A stretch of 64,000 nt of DNA, taken from assembly GCA_018240745.1 (NCBI GenBank), contig JAFEFF010000187.1, positions 1 to 64,000 on the forward strand, read 5' to 3'. The notes below the pieces were generated by a model that made no database searches, was not told the DNA's origin, and saw only the letters and a program-made list of their open reading frames with translations. The DNA is from Pseudomonadota bacterium. GTDB taxonomy: Bacteria > Pseudomonadota > Alphaproteobacteria > Reyranellales > Reyranellaceae. Positions 35,757-43,970 of the stretch are shown here, piece after piece (positions within the stretch are counted from its first letter, which is position 1; the number at the start of each line of letters is the position of its first letter). The position numbers and the translations under genes were made by a program.

Positions 35757-36772
35757 GCAAGATAGACTTCGCGGCGATGAGCCACCTCGCCGCGGACATC
35801 GACCTCGACGCCGAGGGCAAGGCGACCGGATTCGTGCGCGTGCCCCACTCCGTCCATCGCTCGGCTTACGGCTGGATCCCGATCCCGATCGTGCGCATCA
35901 AGAACGGCGACGGGCCGAATGTACTGATGCAGGCCGGCAACCATGGCGACGAATGGGAGGGCCAGATCGGGCTCGGCAACCTGATCCGCTCACTCCAGCC
36001 GAAGGACATCAACGGTCGGCTGGTGATCCTGCCGTCGGCCAACTTCCCGGCGGCGATCGCCGGCACGCGCACCTCGCCGATCGACGATGGCAACCTCAAT
36101 CGCTCCTTCCCCGGCAATCCCGAAGGCACGATCACCGAGCAGATCGCCCACTTCATCGAGCACGTGCTCCTGCCGACCTTCAACTACAGTTTCGACTTCC
36201 ATTCCGGCGGCAGCTCGCTCGCCTACATCCCGAGCGGGCTTGCGCCAAGACAGGGCGACGAGGCGCGGACGAAGACGGTGCTGGGCATGTTGAAGGCCTT
36301 CGGTGCGCCGGTTAGCTACCTCTCGGCAGCGCCGCAGGGCGGCGGGCGCACCTTCATCTCGGCGTCGTTCCGCCAGGGCGTGGTATCGATGGGTACCGAG
36401 CTGGGCGGCGGCGGACTGGTTACGCCCCAGTCGCTCAGGATCGCCCAGGACGGCATGCGGCGCGTGCTGGCGCATATCGGCTTGCTGCAAGGCGCCGTTC
36501 CTGCGCCGACGCCGACGCGCCTGACGGAGATCGGCGGCGACGATTACTACGTCTATGCCTCGGATGGCGGGCTGTTCGAACCGCTGGTCGACCTCGGCGA
36601 CATGGTCACCCAGGGCCAGCCGGCGGCGCGCATCCACTTCCACCACACGCCCTGGCGCGAGCCGGAAGTGCTAAGCTTCAAGCGTGACGGCCTGGTGCTG
36701 TGCAAGCGCATCCCCGCGCGGTGCGAGCGCGGCGACTGCCTGTTCCACCTCGCCACCGACTTGAAGGAGTGA
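35738..36772 (+). CDS. Succinylglutamate desuccinylase/aspartoacylase-family deacylase
   Basis: 344 residues. Zinc ligands in AGNHGDEWEGQ (His and Glu) and the later FDFHSGG (His). LNRSFPGNPEGT fits the family. It resembles DoeB-type N-acetyl-diaminobutyrate deacetylases of ectoine breakdown, but the neighbours do not complete that pathway, so the substrate is open. The ATG overlaps the creatininase gene by 19 bases; a TTG overlapping its stop is a second possible start. Confidence 0.85.
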   Translation: MERANLSKIDFAAMSHLAADIDLDAEGKATGFVRVPHSVHRSAYGWIPIPIVRIKNGDGPNVLMQAGNHGDEWEGQIGLGNLIRSLQPKDINGRLVILPSANFPAAIAGTRTSPIDDGNLNRSFPGNPEGTITEQIAHFIEHVLLPTFNYSFDFHSGGSSLAYIPSGLAPRQGDEARTKTVLGMLKAFGAPVSYLSAAPQGGGRTFISASFRQGVVSMGTELGGGGLVTPQSLRIAQDGMRRVLAHIGLLQGAVPAPTPTRLTEIGGDDYYVYASDGGLFEPLVDLGDMVTQGQPAARIHFHHTPWREPEVLSFKRDGLVLCKRIPARCERGDCLFHLATDLKE

Positions 36773-36776
36773 CCCG

Positions 36777-37097
36777 ATGCTGCGTCTGTCGATCGCATCC
36801 GCCCTGCTCCTCACGCTCAGCGCGCCGGCATCGGCCGACTGGACCCAGGCTCAGCGCAATCATTTCCTCGGCCAGTGCGTCGAGAGCTGCCAGGACACGC
36901 TCAAGCTGCCCGACGCCAAGCGCAAGATCTGCGACACGACCTGCGGCTGCGTCGCCGACCAGGCGCAGACGACGGTGACGCCGGCCGACATGTATGCGAT
37001 CGACGAAGCCGCCGCCGCCGGCCACACGACCGAGACCATGCAGAAGATCCGCGGCTATTTCCCCAACTGCGCCCGCAAGGCAGTGAAGATGCCGTAG
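36777..37097 (+). CDS. Small secreted Cys-rich protein
   Basis: 106 residues. A signal peptide (cleavage probably after ASA-D) precedes a domain with cysteines in GQCVESCQDT, KICDTTCGCVAD and PNCARKA. The spacing suggests two or three disulfides. No family recognised. It starts four bases after the deacylase stop and is probably the last gene of that operon; the IS lies just downstream. Confidence 0.65.
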   Translation: MLRLSIASALLLTLSAPASADWTQAQRNHFLGQCVESCQDTLKLPDAKRKICDTTCGCVADQAQTTVTPADMYAIDEAAAAGHTTETMQKIRGYFPNCARKAVKMP

Positions 37098-37158
37098 TCT
37101 TGCGCTGGGGGCGCGCCACTCCGGGGACGCGTCTTCTCATCTTTTTCCGGACCGCGAC

Positions 37159-37194
37159 CCTCCGGCTCGCTCAGATTCATGAGCGAGCCGGAGG
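37159..37194. repeat. Perfect 15-bp stem hairpin at the IS left side
   Basis: Arms CCTCCGGCTCGCTCA and its exact complement flank a six-base loop. It sits between the outer and inner inverted repeats. It may be the element's target site, or a terminator of the upstream operon. Confidence 0.7.
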
Positions 37195-37271
37195 CTCGTT
37201 GGTGTGGACGGCCCCCAACGGCATCGATGTGCCAGGATGAGGTCGTTAGGTCTCATCAAAGGGAGCCGTCC

Positions 37272-38399
37272 ATGACGACGATAGCACGACTTGGCATCGA
37301 TACCTCGAAGAGCTTGTTCCAGCTTCATGGGGTCGACGAGCGAGAAGAGGTGGTGTTGCGCAAGCAGGTGCGGCGCGGCCAGTTGCTGGCGCTTGTCGAC
37401 AAGCTTGCGCCGACGGAGATCGGCATCGAGGCGTGTGGCGCCTCGCACTACTGGGCGCGCCAGCTGCAGGGGTTGGGCCACACGGTGGTGTTGCTGCCGC
37501 CGCAGCACGTCAAGCCTTATGCCGGGCACAACAAGAACGACAAGATCGACGCCGAGGCGATCTGCGAGGCGATGAGCCGGCCGCGCCTGCGAGAGCGCCT
37601 GGTGCCGGTCAAGAGCGCCGAGCAGTCGGCCGCGCAGATGCTGTTGGGCACCCGCGATCGCCTGCTCCAGCGACGCACGCAGCTGAGCAACATCATCCGC
37701 GGCCATGCCGCCGAGTTCGGCCAGATCACGCCCAAGGGGCTGGCCCACATCAAGCCGCTGCTGGAGCGCATCGCCGCCGATCCGGCCGTGCCGGCGCTGG
37801 CCAGGGAGCTGTTCGTCACGTTGGGCGAGGAGTTCGCCGCGCTGGCGCCGCGGATCGCCCAGCTCGACAAGAAGCTGAAGGCCTTCCAGCGCAGCAACGA
37901 GCTGTGCCGGCGCCTGGTCGAAGTGCCCACGGTCGGCCCGGTCATTGCCAGCTCGATGGTCGTCAAGATCAGCCATCCGGCGGCCTTCCGATCCGGCCGA
38001 CAGTGTGCAGCCTGGCTCGGCCTCACCCCGAAGGACCATTCGACCGCCGGCAAGATGCGGCACGGCGGCATCACCCGGGCCGGCGACGAGGCCCTGCGCG
38101 CCGCCCTGGTATCGGGCGCAACAGCCTACATCCAGCAGGTCAAGCGCGGCCGCACCAGGCCCTCGCCCTGGCTGGCCGGGCTGTTGAAGCGCAAGCCCGA
38201 GAAGCTCGCCGCCGTGGCGCTCGCCAACAAGACCGCGCGCATCGCCTGGAAGCTCATGGTCAGCGGCGAGCGCTACGACCGCGCCCGGGCCGAGGCCCGC
38301 GAGGGGCTCGGCGCTGCGCAGGGTGGGGGCTCCGCGCCGAGCCCCTCGCTCCATCCATACGCGGCCGACCGTGGCGTCAGCGCCATGACCGCCGCCTGA
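37272..38399 (+). CDS. IS110-family transposase
   Basis: 375 residues. The N-terminal DEDD RuvC-like domain shows Asp10 (LGIDTSK), Glu53 (IGIEACG) and Asp90/Asp93 (NKNDKIDAEA). The C-terminal transposase_20 domain reads VEVPTVGPVIASSMVVKI and CAAWLGLTPKDHSTAGKMRHGGITRAGD. The frame is complete, so the copy may be active. IS110 enzymes use a structured RNA to choose target and donor DNA. Confidence 0.93.
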   Translation: MTTIARLGIDTSKSLFQLHGVDEREEVVLRKQVRRGQLLALVDKLAPTEIGIEACGASHYWARQLQGLGHTVVLLPPQHVKPYAGHNKNDKIDAEAICEAMSRPRLRERLVPVKSAEQSAAQMLLGTRDRLLQRRTQLSNIIRGHAAEFGQITPKGLAHIKPLLERIAADPAVPALARELFVTLGEEFAALAPRIAQLDKKLKAFQRSNELCRRLVEVPTVGPVIASSMVVKISHPAAFRSGRQCAAWLGLTPKDHSTAGKMRHGGITRAGDEALRAALVSGATAYIQQVKRGRTRPSPWLAGLLKRKPEKLAAVALANKTARIAWKLMVSGERYDRARAEAREGLGAAQGGGSAPSPSLHPYAADRGVSAMTAA

Positions 38400-38651
38400 C
38401 ACCTTCAGCGTGACCGTGGCCACCACCTCGCGCTGAGGCCGCGGCCTGCTCGAGCAGCAAGGAGATGGTGTGATCAGGCGATCCCAGATCCGGGACAATC
38501 CGTCGGACCGCGCGGCGTTCAACGTCTCAGGCTCGTTTGGAACCCGGATAGCGGATACCATCTTGGCAGCGGTCGGCCTGGCCGCGTCAACAGACCGGAC
38601 ATACGACCGCACTCGCCTCGGCACACTTGATCAAAAAAGCTCTTGCAGACC
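38400..38651 (+). ncRNA. Candidate guide-RNA region of the IS (3' non-coding flank)
   Basis: About 250 bases between the transposase stop and the right inner repeat with no convincing gene in this orientation. In IS1111-type elements this is where the targeting RNA is encoded. I infer it from position only; no structure was computed. Confidence 0.3.
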
Positions 38652-38685
38652 GGGGGCCGTCCACATACGCGGTCCGGAAGATCAT
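38587..38685 (-). CDS. 32-residue Cys-containing frame at the IS right end
   Basis: A tiny frame (starts MIFRTAYVDGPRSARAF, ends CPVC) with an AAAGGGA ribosome site seven bases before its ATG. It runs leftward into the IS right flank, so it could be the stub of a gene cut by the insertion or chance. The outer and inner IS repeats lie inside it. Confidence 0.25.
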   Translation of the reverse strand: MIFRTAYVDGPRSARAFLIKCAEASAVVCPVC

Positions 38686-38720
38686 GACGGGTCCCTTTAG
38701 TGGCGCGCGCCCAGCGCAAG

Positions 38721-39569
38721 TCAGCGGCAGGCCTTGCAGCTCCGCCGCGGCGCCGTCCTGCGACCGTCCTTGCGCGGGCGGCTGACCGCGTGGCCGCACA
38801 CGCTGCAGCCGTCGATCTCGAAGTCGATCCAGTGCGTGGGCTCGCCGCAGGCCTCGCACGGCAGGCCGCGGCGCGAGCCGATCGGACCGTAGCCCGGCGC
38901 ATGGCACTTCGGGCACAGCCGCTGCAGGCGCTTGGCGAGCCTGAAACCCGCGGCCCTCAGCACCAGCATCCGCATCGGGTTCTTGTGCGCGCGCATGTCG
39001 GAGTAGAGCACCGCCAGCCCGTCCTGCGAACGTTCGGCCTCGCGATCCATCGCTGCGATCACCTCGTCGACCGTCGCGAGGTTCTTGATCGGCCGGCTCA
39101 TGTCGCTGCTGCAGACCACGAACACGCCGAACCGCGGGAAGCCCATGCCCTTCAGCGCCAGCAGCCGGTCGGGATCGCCTTTTGCGAAGCGCTGCAGACG
39201 CCAGGTGGTGCGATGCGTCGCCATCGTCTCGACGTGGCGGATGCCATGCTTGCGGTCGACGAAGGCCAGCAGCTCGACCCCTCCCGGCACCAGCGGCAAC
39301 CGCTCGATCGGGCCGTAACTGCCTTCGCTCGCAAGGGCGCAATCGACGTCGGGCATCGCCTCGAACACCATCTCCGCCTTGAGCAGCGCGGTCTCGACCA
39401 GCGCGTCCGGCCGCGGCACCTCGCCCGAGAAGGTGCCAAGCGCGTCGGTGTCGAGCGGCGGCACGACGATCCTGGCCCCGAGCACACGACGGAACGGCGC
39501 CGCCAGCGCGCACTCCTTCCCGTGCATGGTGGCGAGGCCGATCCTCTGGTTCGCGTAGGGATGAACCAC
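38721..39569 (-). CDS. DUF6671-like protein with zinc-ribbon C-terminus
   Basis: 282 residues. The middle part (RFAKGDPDRLLALKGMGFPRFGVFVVCSSD) is typical of DUF6671 as I remember it. The C-terminus carries cysteine pairs LCPKCHAPGYGPIG, LPCEACGEPTHW, CSVCG and a final CKAC, so several zinc sites. Function unknown. It reads the same way as the peptidase gene, 25 bases downstream of it. Confidence 0.65.
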   Translation of the reverse strand: MVHPYANQRIGLATMHGKECALAAPFRRVLGARIVVPPLDTDALGTFSGEVPRPDALVETALLKAEMVFEAMPDVDCALASEGSYGPIERLPLVPGGVELLAFVDRKHGIRHVETMATHRTTWRLQRFAKGDPDRLLALKGMGFPRFGVFVVCSSDMSRPIKNLATVDEVIAAMDREAERSQDGLAVLYSDMRAHKNPMRMLVLRAAGFRLAKRLQRLCPKCHAPGYGPIGSRRGLPCEACGEPTHWIDFEIDGCSVCGHAVSRPRKDGRRTAPRRSCKACR

Positions 39570-39594
39570 GACAGACAGCGAGATTTGGTGCCTG

Positions 39595-40788
39595 CTACTC
39601 CGCGGCTTGTGGCAGCGCCTGACGCGACAGCTGCTGCTCGACCAGGGTCGCCCAGTACGAGGCGCCGATCGGCAGGATGTCGTCGTTGAAGTCGTAGCCC
39701 GGGTTGTGGACCATGCACGAACCTTCGCCGTCGCCGTTGCCGATCCAGATGTAGCAGCCGGGCTTCTTCAGCAGCATCCAGGCGAAGTCCTCGCTGCCCA
39801 TCGCCGGCGTCGGATTGCGATTGACGTTCTCGATGCCGACCAGCGCGGTGGCGGCGTGAGCCGCGAACTCGGTCTCCTGCGGGGTGTTGACGGTCGCGGG
39901 ATAGCGCCGTTCGTAGCGCCACTTGGTGACCTCGGCGCCAAAGCCCGCGGCGACGTTGCGGGCGATCTTCTCGATCTTGGCCTCGATCACGTCCTGCACC
40001 GGCTTCTTGAAGGTGCGCACGGTGCCGCGCAGCACGCATTCCTGCGGGATCACGTTCCAGGTGTCGCCGGCATGGATCTGGGTCGTCGACACCACCGCGG
40101 TGTCCATCGGGTCGAGATTGCGCGCCACGATCGACTGCAGCGCGGTCACGATGTGCGAGCCGACCACCACCGGGTCGATGCCATGGTGCGGCATCGCGCC
40201 GTGCGCCCCGACGCCCCTGATGACGACTTCGAAAATGTCATAGGCGGCCATCATCGGGCCGGGGCGGACGGCGAAGCGACCGACCGGGACGCCCGGGATG
40301 TTGTGCATGCCGTAGACGCCCTCGCAGGGGAACTTCTCGAACAGACCCTCCTCGACCATCACCCGGCCGCCACCCTCGTTCTCCTCGGCCGGCTGGAAGA
40401 TGAAGTAGACAGTGCCGTCGAAGTTCCTGGTCTCGGCAAGGTACTTCGCGGCGCCCAGGAGCATCACCGTGTGGCCGTCGTGGCCGCAGGCATGCATCTT
40501 GCCCGGGATGGTCGATTTGTGCGCGAAGTCGTTGGTCTCGTGCACGTCGAGCGCATCCATGTCGGCGCGCAGGCCGATCGCCCGCTTGGAGGTGCCGCAA
40601 CGCAGGACACCCACCACGCCGGTCTTGGCGAGGCCGCGATGCACCTCGATGCCGAACGATTTCAGCTTCTCCGCAACAATGTCGGCGGTGCGCACTTCCT
40701 CGAAAGCGGTCTCGGGGTGGCTATGGATATCGTGACGCCACGCGGTCATGTCCTTGTGAAACGAGGCGATGCGGTTGATCACCGGCAT
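39595..40788 (-). CDS. M20-family amidohydrolase (hippurate hydrolase/aminoacylase-like)
   Basis: 397 residues. Metal ligands are in KMHACGHDGHTVMLLGAAKYL (Cys, His, Asp) and FIFQPAEENEGGGRVMVEEGLFE (Glu pair). The dimerisation part carries GVGAHGAMPHHGIDPVVVGSHIVTAL. Such enzymes cleave N-acyl amino acids or dipeptides. It ends the peptide-transport operon, so its substrates are probably imported by that transporter (inference). The start was set at MPVINRI. Confidence 0.92.
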   Translation of the reverse strand: MPVINRIASFHKDMTAWRHDIHSHPETAFEEVRTADIVAEKLKSFGIEVHRGLAKTGVVGVLRCGTSKRAIGLRADMDALDVHETNDFAHKSTIPGKMHACGHDGHTVMLLGAAKYLAETRNFDGTVYFIFQPAEENEGGGRVMVEEGLFEKFPCEGVYGMHNIPGVPVGRFAVRPGPMMAAYDIFEVVIRGVGAHGAMPHHGIDPVVVGSHIVTALQSIVARNLDPMDTAVVSTTQIHAGDTWNVIPQECVLRGTVRTFKKPVQDVIEAKIEKIARNVAAGFGAEVTKWRYERRYPATVNTPQETEFAAHAATALVGIENVNRNPTPAMGSEDFAWMLLKKPGCYIWIGNGDGEGSCMVHNPGYDFNDDILPIGASYWATLVEQQLSRQALPQAAE

Positions 40789-40888
40789 GCGGACTCTCCA
40801 GACGGATGAGTGAAAAGGCAGCGGATCGTACGTTAGCACCGCGCCCGGTCAAGCGAAGACGATCCCTGCGTCACTCACTGACGCATAT

Positions 40889-41914
40889 CTACGAAGCCTT
40901 TTCGTAGCGCCGTTCCTCGACCGGGATGCGCCCTTCCTCGATGCCGTGGCAGGCGACCGAGCCGCCCTCGATGGGCAGCGCCTTCGGCCGCTCGATCTTG
41001 CAGCGTTCGTTGGCGAACGGGCAGCGCGGATGGAATGTGCAGCCGCTGGGCGGATTGATCGGGCTCGGCACCTCGCCGCCGACCGGCATGCGCTGGCGGC
41101 CGGTCATCTCGAGGTCGGGGATCGTGTCGAGCAGCATCCGCGTGTACGGGTGCTTTGGCCGGCGGAACAGTGTCTCGGTCGGCGCCTGCTCGACCACGCG
41201 GCCGAGGTACATCACGCCGACGCGGGTCGAGATATGGTAGACGACCGCGAGGTTGTGGCTGATGAACAGATAGGTGAGCTGCAGCCGCCGCTGCAGATCC
41301 ATCATGAGGTTCAGGATCTGCGCCTGCACCGACACGTCGAGCGCCGATGTCGGCTCGTCGCACACCAGAAATTCCGGGCGGCTCGCGAGCGCCCGGGCGA
41401 TCGAGATTCGCTGGCGCTGCCCGCCGGAGAATTCGTGCGGGAACTTGGCGCCGTCGGCTGGCGTGAGCCGCACCTGGCGCAACAGGTCCTCGACCTGCTT
41501 GCGAAGGTCGGCCTTGTCCCTGGCGAGGCCGAAGGCGCGGATCGGCTCGGCGATGATGTCGAACACCCGCCAGCGCGGATTGAGGCTGGCATAGGGGTCC
41601 TGAAAGATCATCTGCAGCCGCCGGCGCAGCGCCGAGGTCTCGGAGCCCTTGCGGCGCTGTGCCATGTCGTGGCCGTCGAACGCGATCGTGCCCGCGGTCG
41701 GCGGATAGAGTCCGACGACGAGACGCGCGACCGTCGACTTGCCGCAGCCGGATTCGCCGACCAGAGAGAACGTCTCACCTTTGGCGATCGTGATATCGAC
41801 GCCGTCGACCGCCTGCACGATCTGGCGCGGCCGGTTCTCGAGCTTGCGCACCAGCCAGGGCGGCGAGACGTCGAAGTAGCGCTTCAGCCCGTCGATCCGG
41901 ACGAACTCAGGCAT
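40889..41914 (-). CDS. Dipeptide/oligopeptide ABC transporter ATP-binding protein (DppF-like)
   Basis: 341 residues. Walker A GESGCGKST, ABC signature FSGGQRQRI, Walker B FLVCDEPTSALD. The C-terminal HPRCPFANERCKIERP is the cysteine-rich oligopeptide ATPase tail, which may bind an Fe-S cluster. It overlaps the DppD-like gene by eight bases. Confidence 0.93.
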   Translation of the reverse strand: MPEFVRIDGLKRYFDVSPPWLVRKLENRPRQIVQAVDGVDITIAKGETFSLVGESGCGKSTVARLVVGLYPPTAGTIAFDGHDMAQRRKGSETSALRRRLQMIFQDPYASLNPRWRVFDIIAEPIRAFGLARDKADLRKQVEDLLRQVRLTPADGAKFPHEFSGGQRQRISIARALASRPEFLVCDEPTSALDVSVQAQILNLMMDLQRRLQLTYLFISHNLAVVYHISTRVGVMYLGRVVEQAPTETLFRRPKHPYTRMLLDTIPDLEMTGRQRMPVGGEVPSPINPPSGCTFHPRCPFANERCKIERPKALPIEGGSVACHGIEEGRIPVEERRYEKAS

Positions 41915-42923
41915 TGGCCGGCTCCTTCGCGACCGGAGCGCCGACACCTCTTGCGTCGTGCAGCCAGCAGGCCGCGCGGCTTGCGCCCGCAGCCATCAGC
42001 TCGGGCCGGTCGACCAGGCAGCGCTCGCCGCGGAAAGTGCAGCGCGGGTTGAAGGCGCAGCCTCTGGGGATTTCGGTCAGGCGCGGCATCGAGCCGTCGA
42101 TCTGCGTCAATCGCTCGCCGCGCTCGCCGAGATGCGGGATCGAGCCCATCAGGCCTTTGGTGTACGGGTGCTGCGCGTGCTTGATGACGTCGCGCACCGG
42201 GCCGATCTCGGCAATGCGGCCGGCATACATCACCGCGACGCGATCGGCGGTTTCGGCGATCACGCCCATGTCGTGCGTCACCAGCATCACTGCCGTCTTG
42301 TGCTCGCGGCAGAGCCGTTTCAGCAGGGCGATGATCTGCGCCTGGATCGAGACGTCCAATGCGGTGGTCGGCTCGTCGGCCACGATCAGGCGCGGGTCGG
42401 CGCAAAGCGCGAGCGCGATCACCACGCGCTGGCGCATGCCGCCCGAGAACTGGTGCGGATAGTGGTCGATGCGGTGTTCGGCACCCGGGATGCCGACTTC
42501 CTTCAGCAGCTCGAGCGCCCGTGCCCGGGCGGCCGTGGCCGAGAGCTGCTTGTGCGTCTGGATCGTCTCGACCAGTTGGCGGCCGACCGAATAGAGCGGG
42601 TTCAGGCTGGTCAACGGATCCTGGAAGATTGCGCCGATGCGTGCGCCGCGCACCTTGCGCATCTCCTCGTAGGGCAGGGTGTCGATGCGCCGGCCCTCGA
42701 GCCGGATCTCGCCGGCGGCGATGCGGCCCGGCGGCTCGAGCAGGCCGATGATGGCGTTGCCGGTCAGCGACTTGCCGGCGCCCGACTCGCCCACCACGCC
42801 CAGCACCTCGCCGGGCGAGATCTCGAACGACACATTGTCGACGGCGATGAGAGTGCCGCGCCGCGTCGGGAACTCGACACGGAGGTTCCTGACTTCCAGC
42901 AGCGGCGGATTGTTGGTAGCCAT
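41907..42923 (-). CDS. Dipeptide/oligopeptide ABC transporter ATP-binding protein (DppD-like)
   Basis: 338 residues. Walker A GESGAGKSL, signature FSGGMRQRV, Walker B LIVADEPTTALD, and the cysteine-rich tail NPRCTFRGERC. With the DppF-like partner it forms the ATPase pair of the transporter encoded here. Confidence 0.93.
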   Translation of the reverse strand: MATNNPPLLEVRNLRVEFPTRRGTLIAVDNVSFEISPGEVLGVVGESGAGKSLTGNAIIGLLEPPGRIAAGEIRLEGRRIDTLPYEEMRKVRGARIGAIFQDPLTSLNPLYSVGRQLVETIQTHKQLSATAARARALELLKEVGIPGAEHRIDHYPHQFSGGMRQRVVIALALCADPRLIVADEPTTALDVSIQAQIIALLKRLCREHKTAVMLVTHDMGVIAETADRVAVMYAGRIAEIGPVRDVIKHAQHPYTKGLMGSIPHLGERGERLTQIDGSMPRLTEIPRGCAFNPRCTFRGERCLVDRPELMAAGASRAACWLHDARGVGAPVAKEPANA

Positions 42924-42962
42924 CAGCGCGTCCTCACGGCCACGCGCGCCATGTGCACGTCT

Positions 42963-43026
42963 GTCATCCCGAGCGAAGCGCCTTCCCTTCGGCTTCGCTC
43001 AGGGCAGGCGCTTCGCTCAGGACGAC
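42963..43026. repeat. Imperfect palindromic intergenic repeat (REP/MITE-like)
   Basis: About 64 bases with arms GTCATCCCGAGCGAAGCG and CGCTTCGCTCAGGACGAC. It holds a second GCTTCGCTCAGG unit inside. Such elements are often dispersed in genomes; only one full copy is in the window. It lies between transporter genes. Confidence 0.6.
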
Positions 43027-43050
43027 GGACAGGATGGACGAGCAACAACA

Positions 43051-43968
43051 TCAGCGCAGCTTCGGATTGAGGGCGTCGCGCAGCCAGTCGCCCAGCAGGT
43101 TCACCGCCAGCACCAGCGCCGCGAGCGTGATCGACGGAAAGAGCGTGATCCACCATTCGCCCGACTGCAGCAGCTCGTTGCCGAGCCGGATCAGGGTGCC
43201 GAGCGAGGGCTGGGTCGACGGCAGGCCGACGCCGAGGAAGGAGAGCGTCGCCTCGGTGATGATGGCGAGACCGAGATTGATGGTGGCGATCACCAGCACC
43301 GGGCCGGTGACGTTGGGCAGCACGTGGCGGAACATGATCAGCACGGGCGACAGACCAATCACGCGCGCCGCCTGGACATATTCCTTGTTCTTCTCGACCA
43401 GCACCGAACCGCGCACGGTGCGGGCGTACTGGACCCAGAACGAGAGTCCGATCGCGCCGACGATGACGAATACGGCGATCTCGTCATGGCGCTGGCTGGT
43501 CAGGATGCCGCGCACGATGCCGTCGATCAGCAGCGCCACCAGGATCGCCGGAAAGGTGAGCTGCACGTCGGCGATGCGCATGATCACCGAATCGACGGCG
43601 CCGCCGAAATAGCCGCTGAACAGGCCCAACGTGATGCCGAGCAGCATCGCGACCACGACCGAGGCGAAACCGACCTCGAGCGACAGCCGCGTGCCGTACA
43701 TGATCGAAGACAGCACGTCCCTGCCCTGGTCGTCGGTGCCGAGCGGGAACGACCAGTCGCCGTCGTCGCCCACGAACACCGGCGGCTTCAGCCCGTCGCT
43801 GAGGCTCAAGCTCGACGGATCGAACGGTGTGTGCGGCGCCAGCACCGGCGACAGGAAGGCGACGACGATGATCAGCAGCGTGACGGCGGCGGCGATCACC
43901 GTCGTGGCGGAAGACTTGAAGCTCCACCAGATATCGCTGTCGGCGGCACGGGCGATCCATTGGGCCAC
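43051..43968 (-). CDS. Dipeptide ABC transporter permease (DppC-like)
   Basis: 305 residues from a GTG two bases after the DppB-like stop. Five or six membrane helices. The EAA-type loop for ATPase contact falls in EYVQAARVIGLSPVLIMFRHVLPN. The oligopeptide-type N-terminal segment (LSPVLAPHTPFDPSSL) is present. The upstream extension is Arg-rich and lies in the DppB-like gene, so it was rejected. Confidence 0.9.
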   Translation of the reverse strand: MAQWIARAADSDIWWSFKSSATTVIAAAVTLLIIVVAFLSPVLAPHTPFDPSSLSLSDGLKPPVFVGDDGDWSFPLGTDDQGRDVLSSIMYGTRLSLEVGFASVVVAMLLGITLGLFSGYFGGAVDSVIMRIADVQLTFPAILVALLIDGIVRGILTSQRHDEIAVFVIVGAIGLSFWVQYARTVRGSVLVEKNKEYVQAARVIGLSPVLIMFRHVLPNVTGPVLVIATINLGLAIITEATLSFLGVGLPSTQPSLGTLIRLGNELLQSGEWWITLFPSITLAALVLAVNLLGDWLRDALNPKLR

Positions 43969-43970
43969 GG

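Larger units (their letters stand above)
37145..38679 (+). mobile_element. IS110-family element, IS1111-type, with nested inverted repeats
   Basis: The transposase gene is framed by a perfect 14-base inverted repeat (TGTGGACGGCCCCC at 37203-37216, complement at 38652-38665), as IS1111-type elements carry subterminal repeats. A second, outer 12-base pair (TTCCGGACCGCG at 37145-37156, complement at 38668-38679) lies outside it. Between the two left repeats sits a 15-bp-stem hairpin. I give the outer pair as limits, but the exact ends cannot be fixed without an empty site. The 3' side has about 250 non-coding bases, where IS1111 elements encode their guide (seek/bridge) RNA. Confidence 0.6.
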
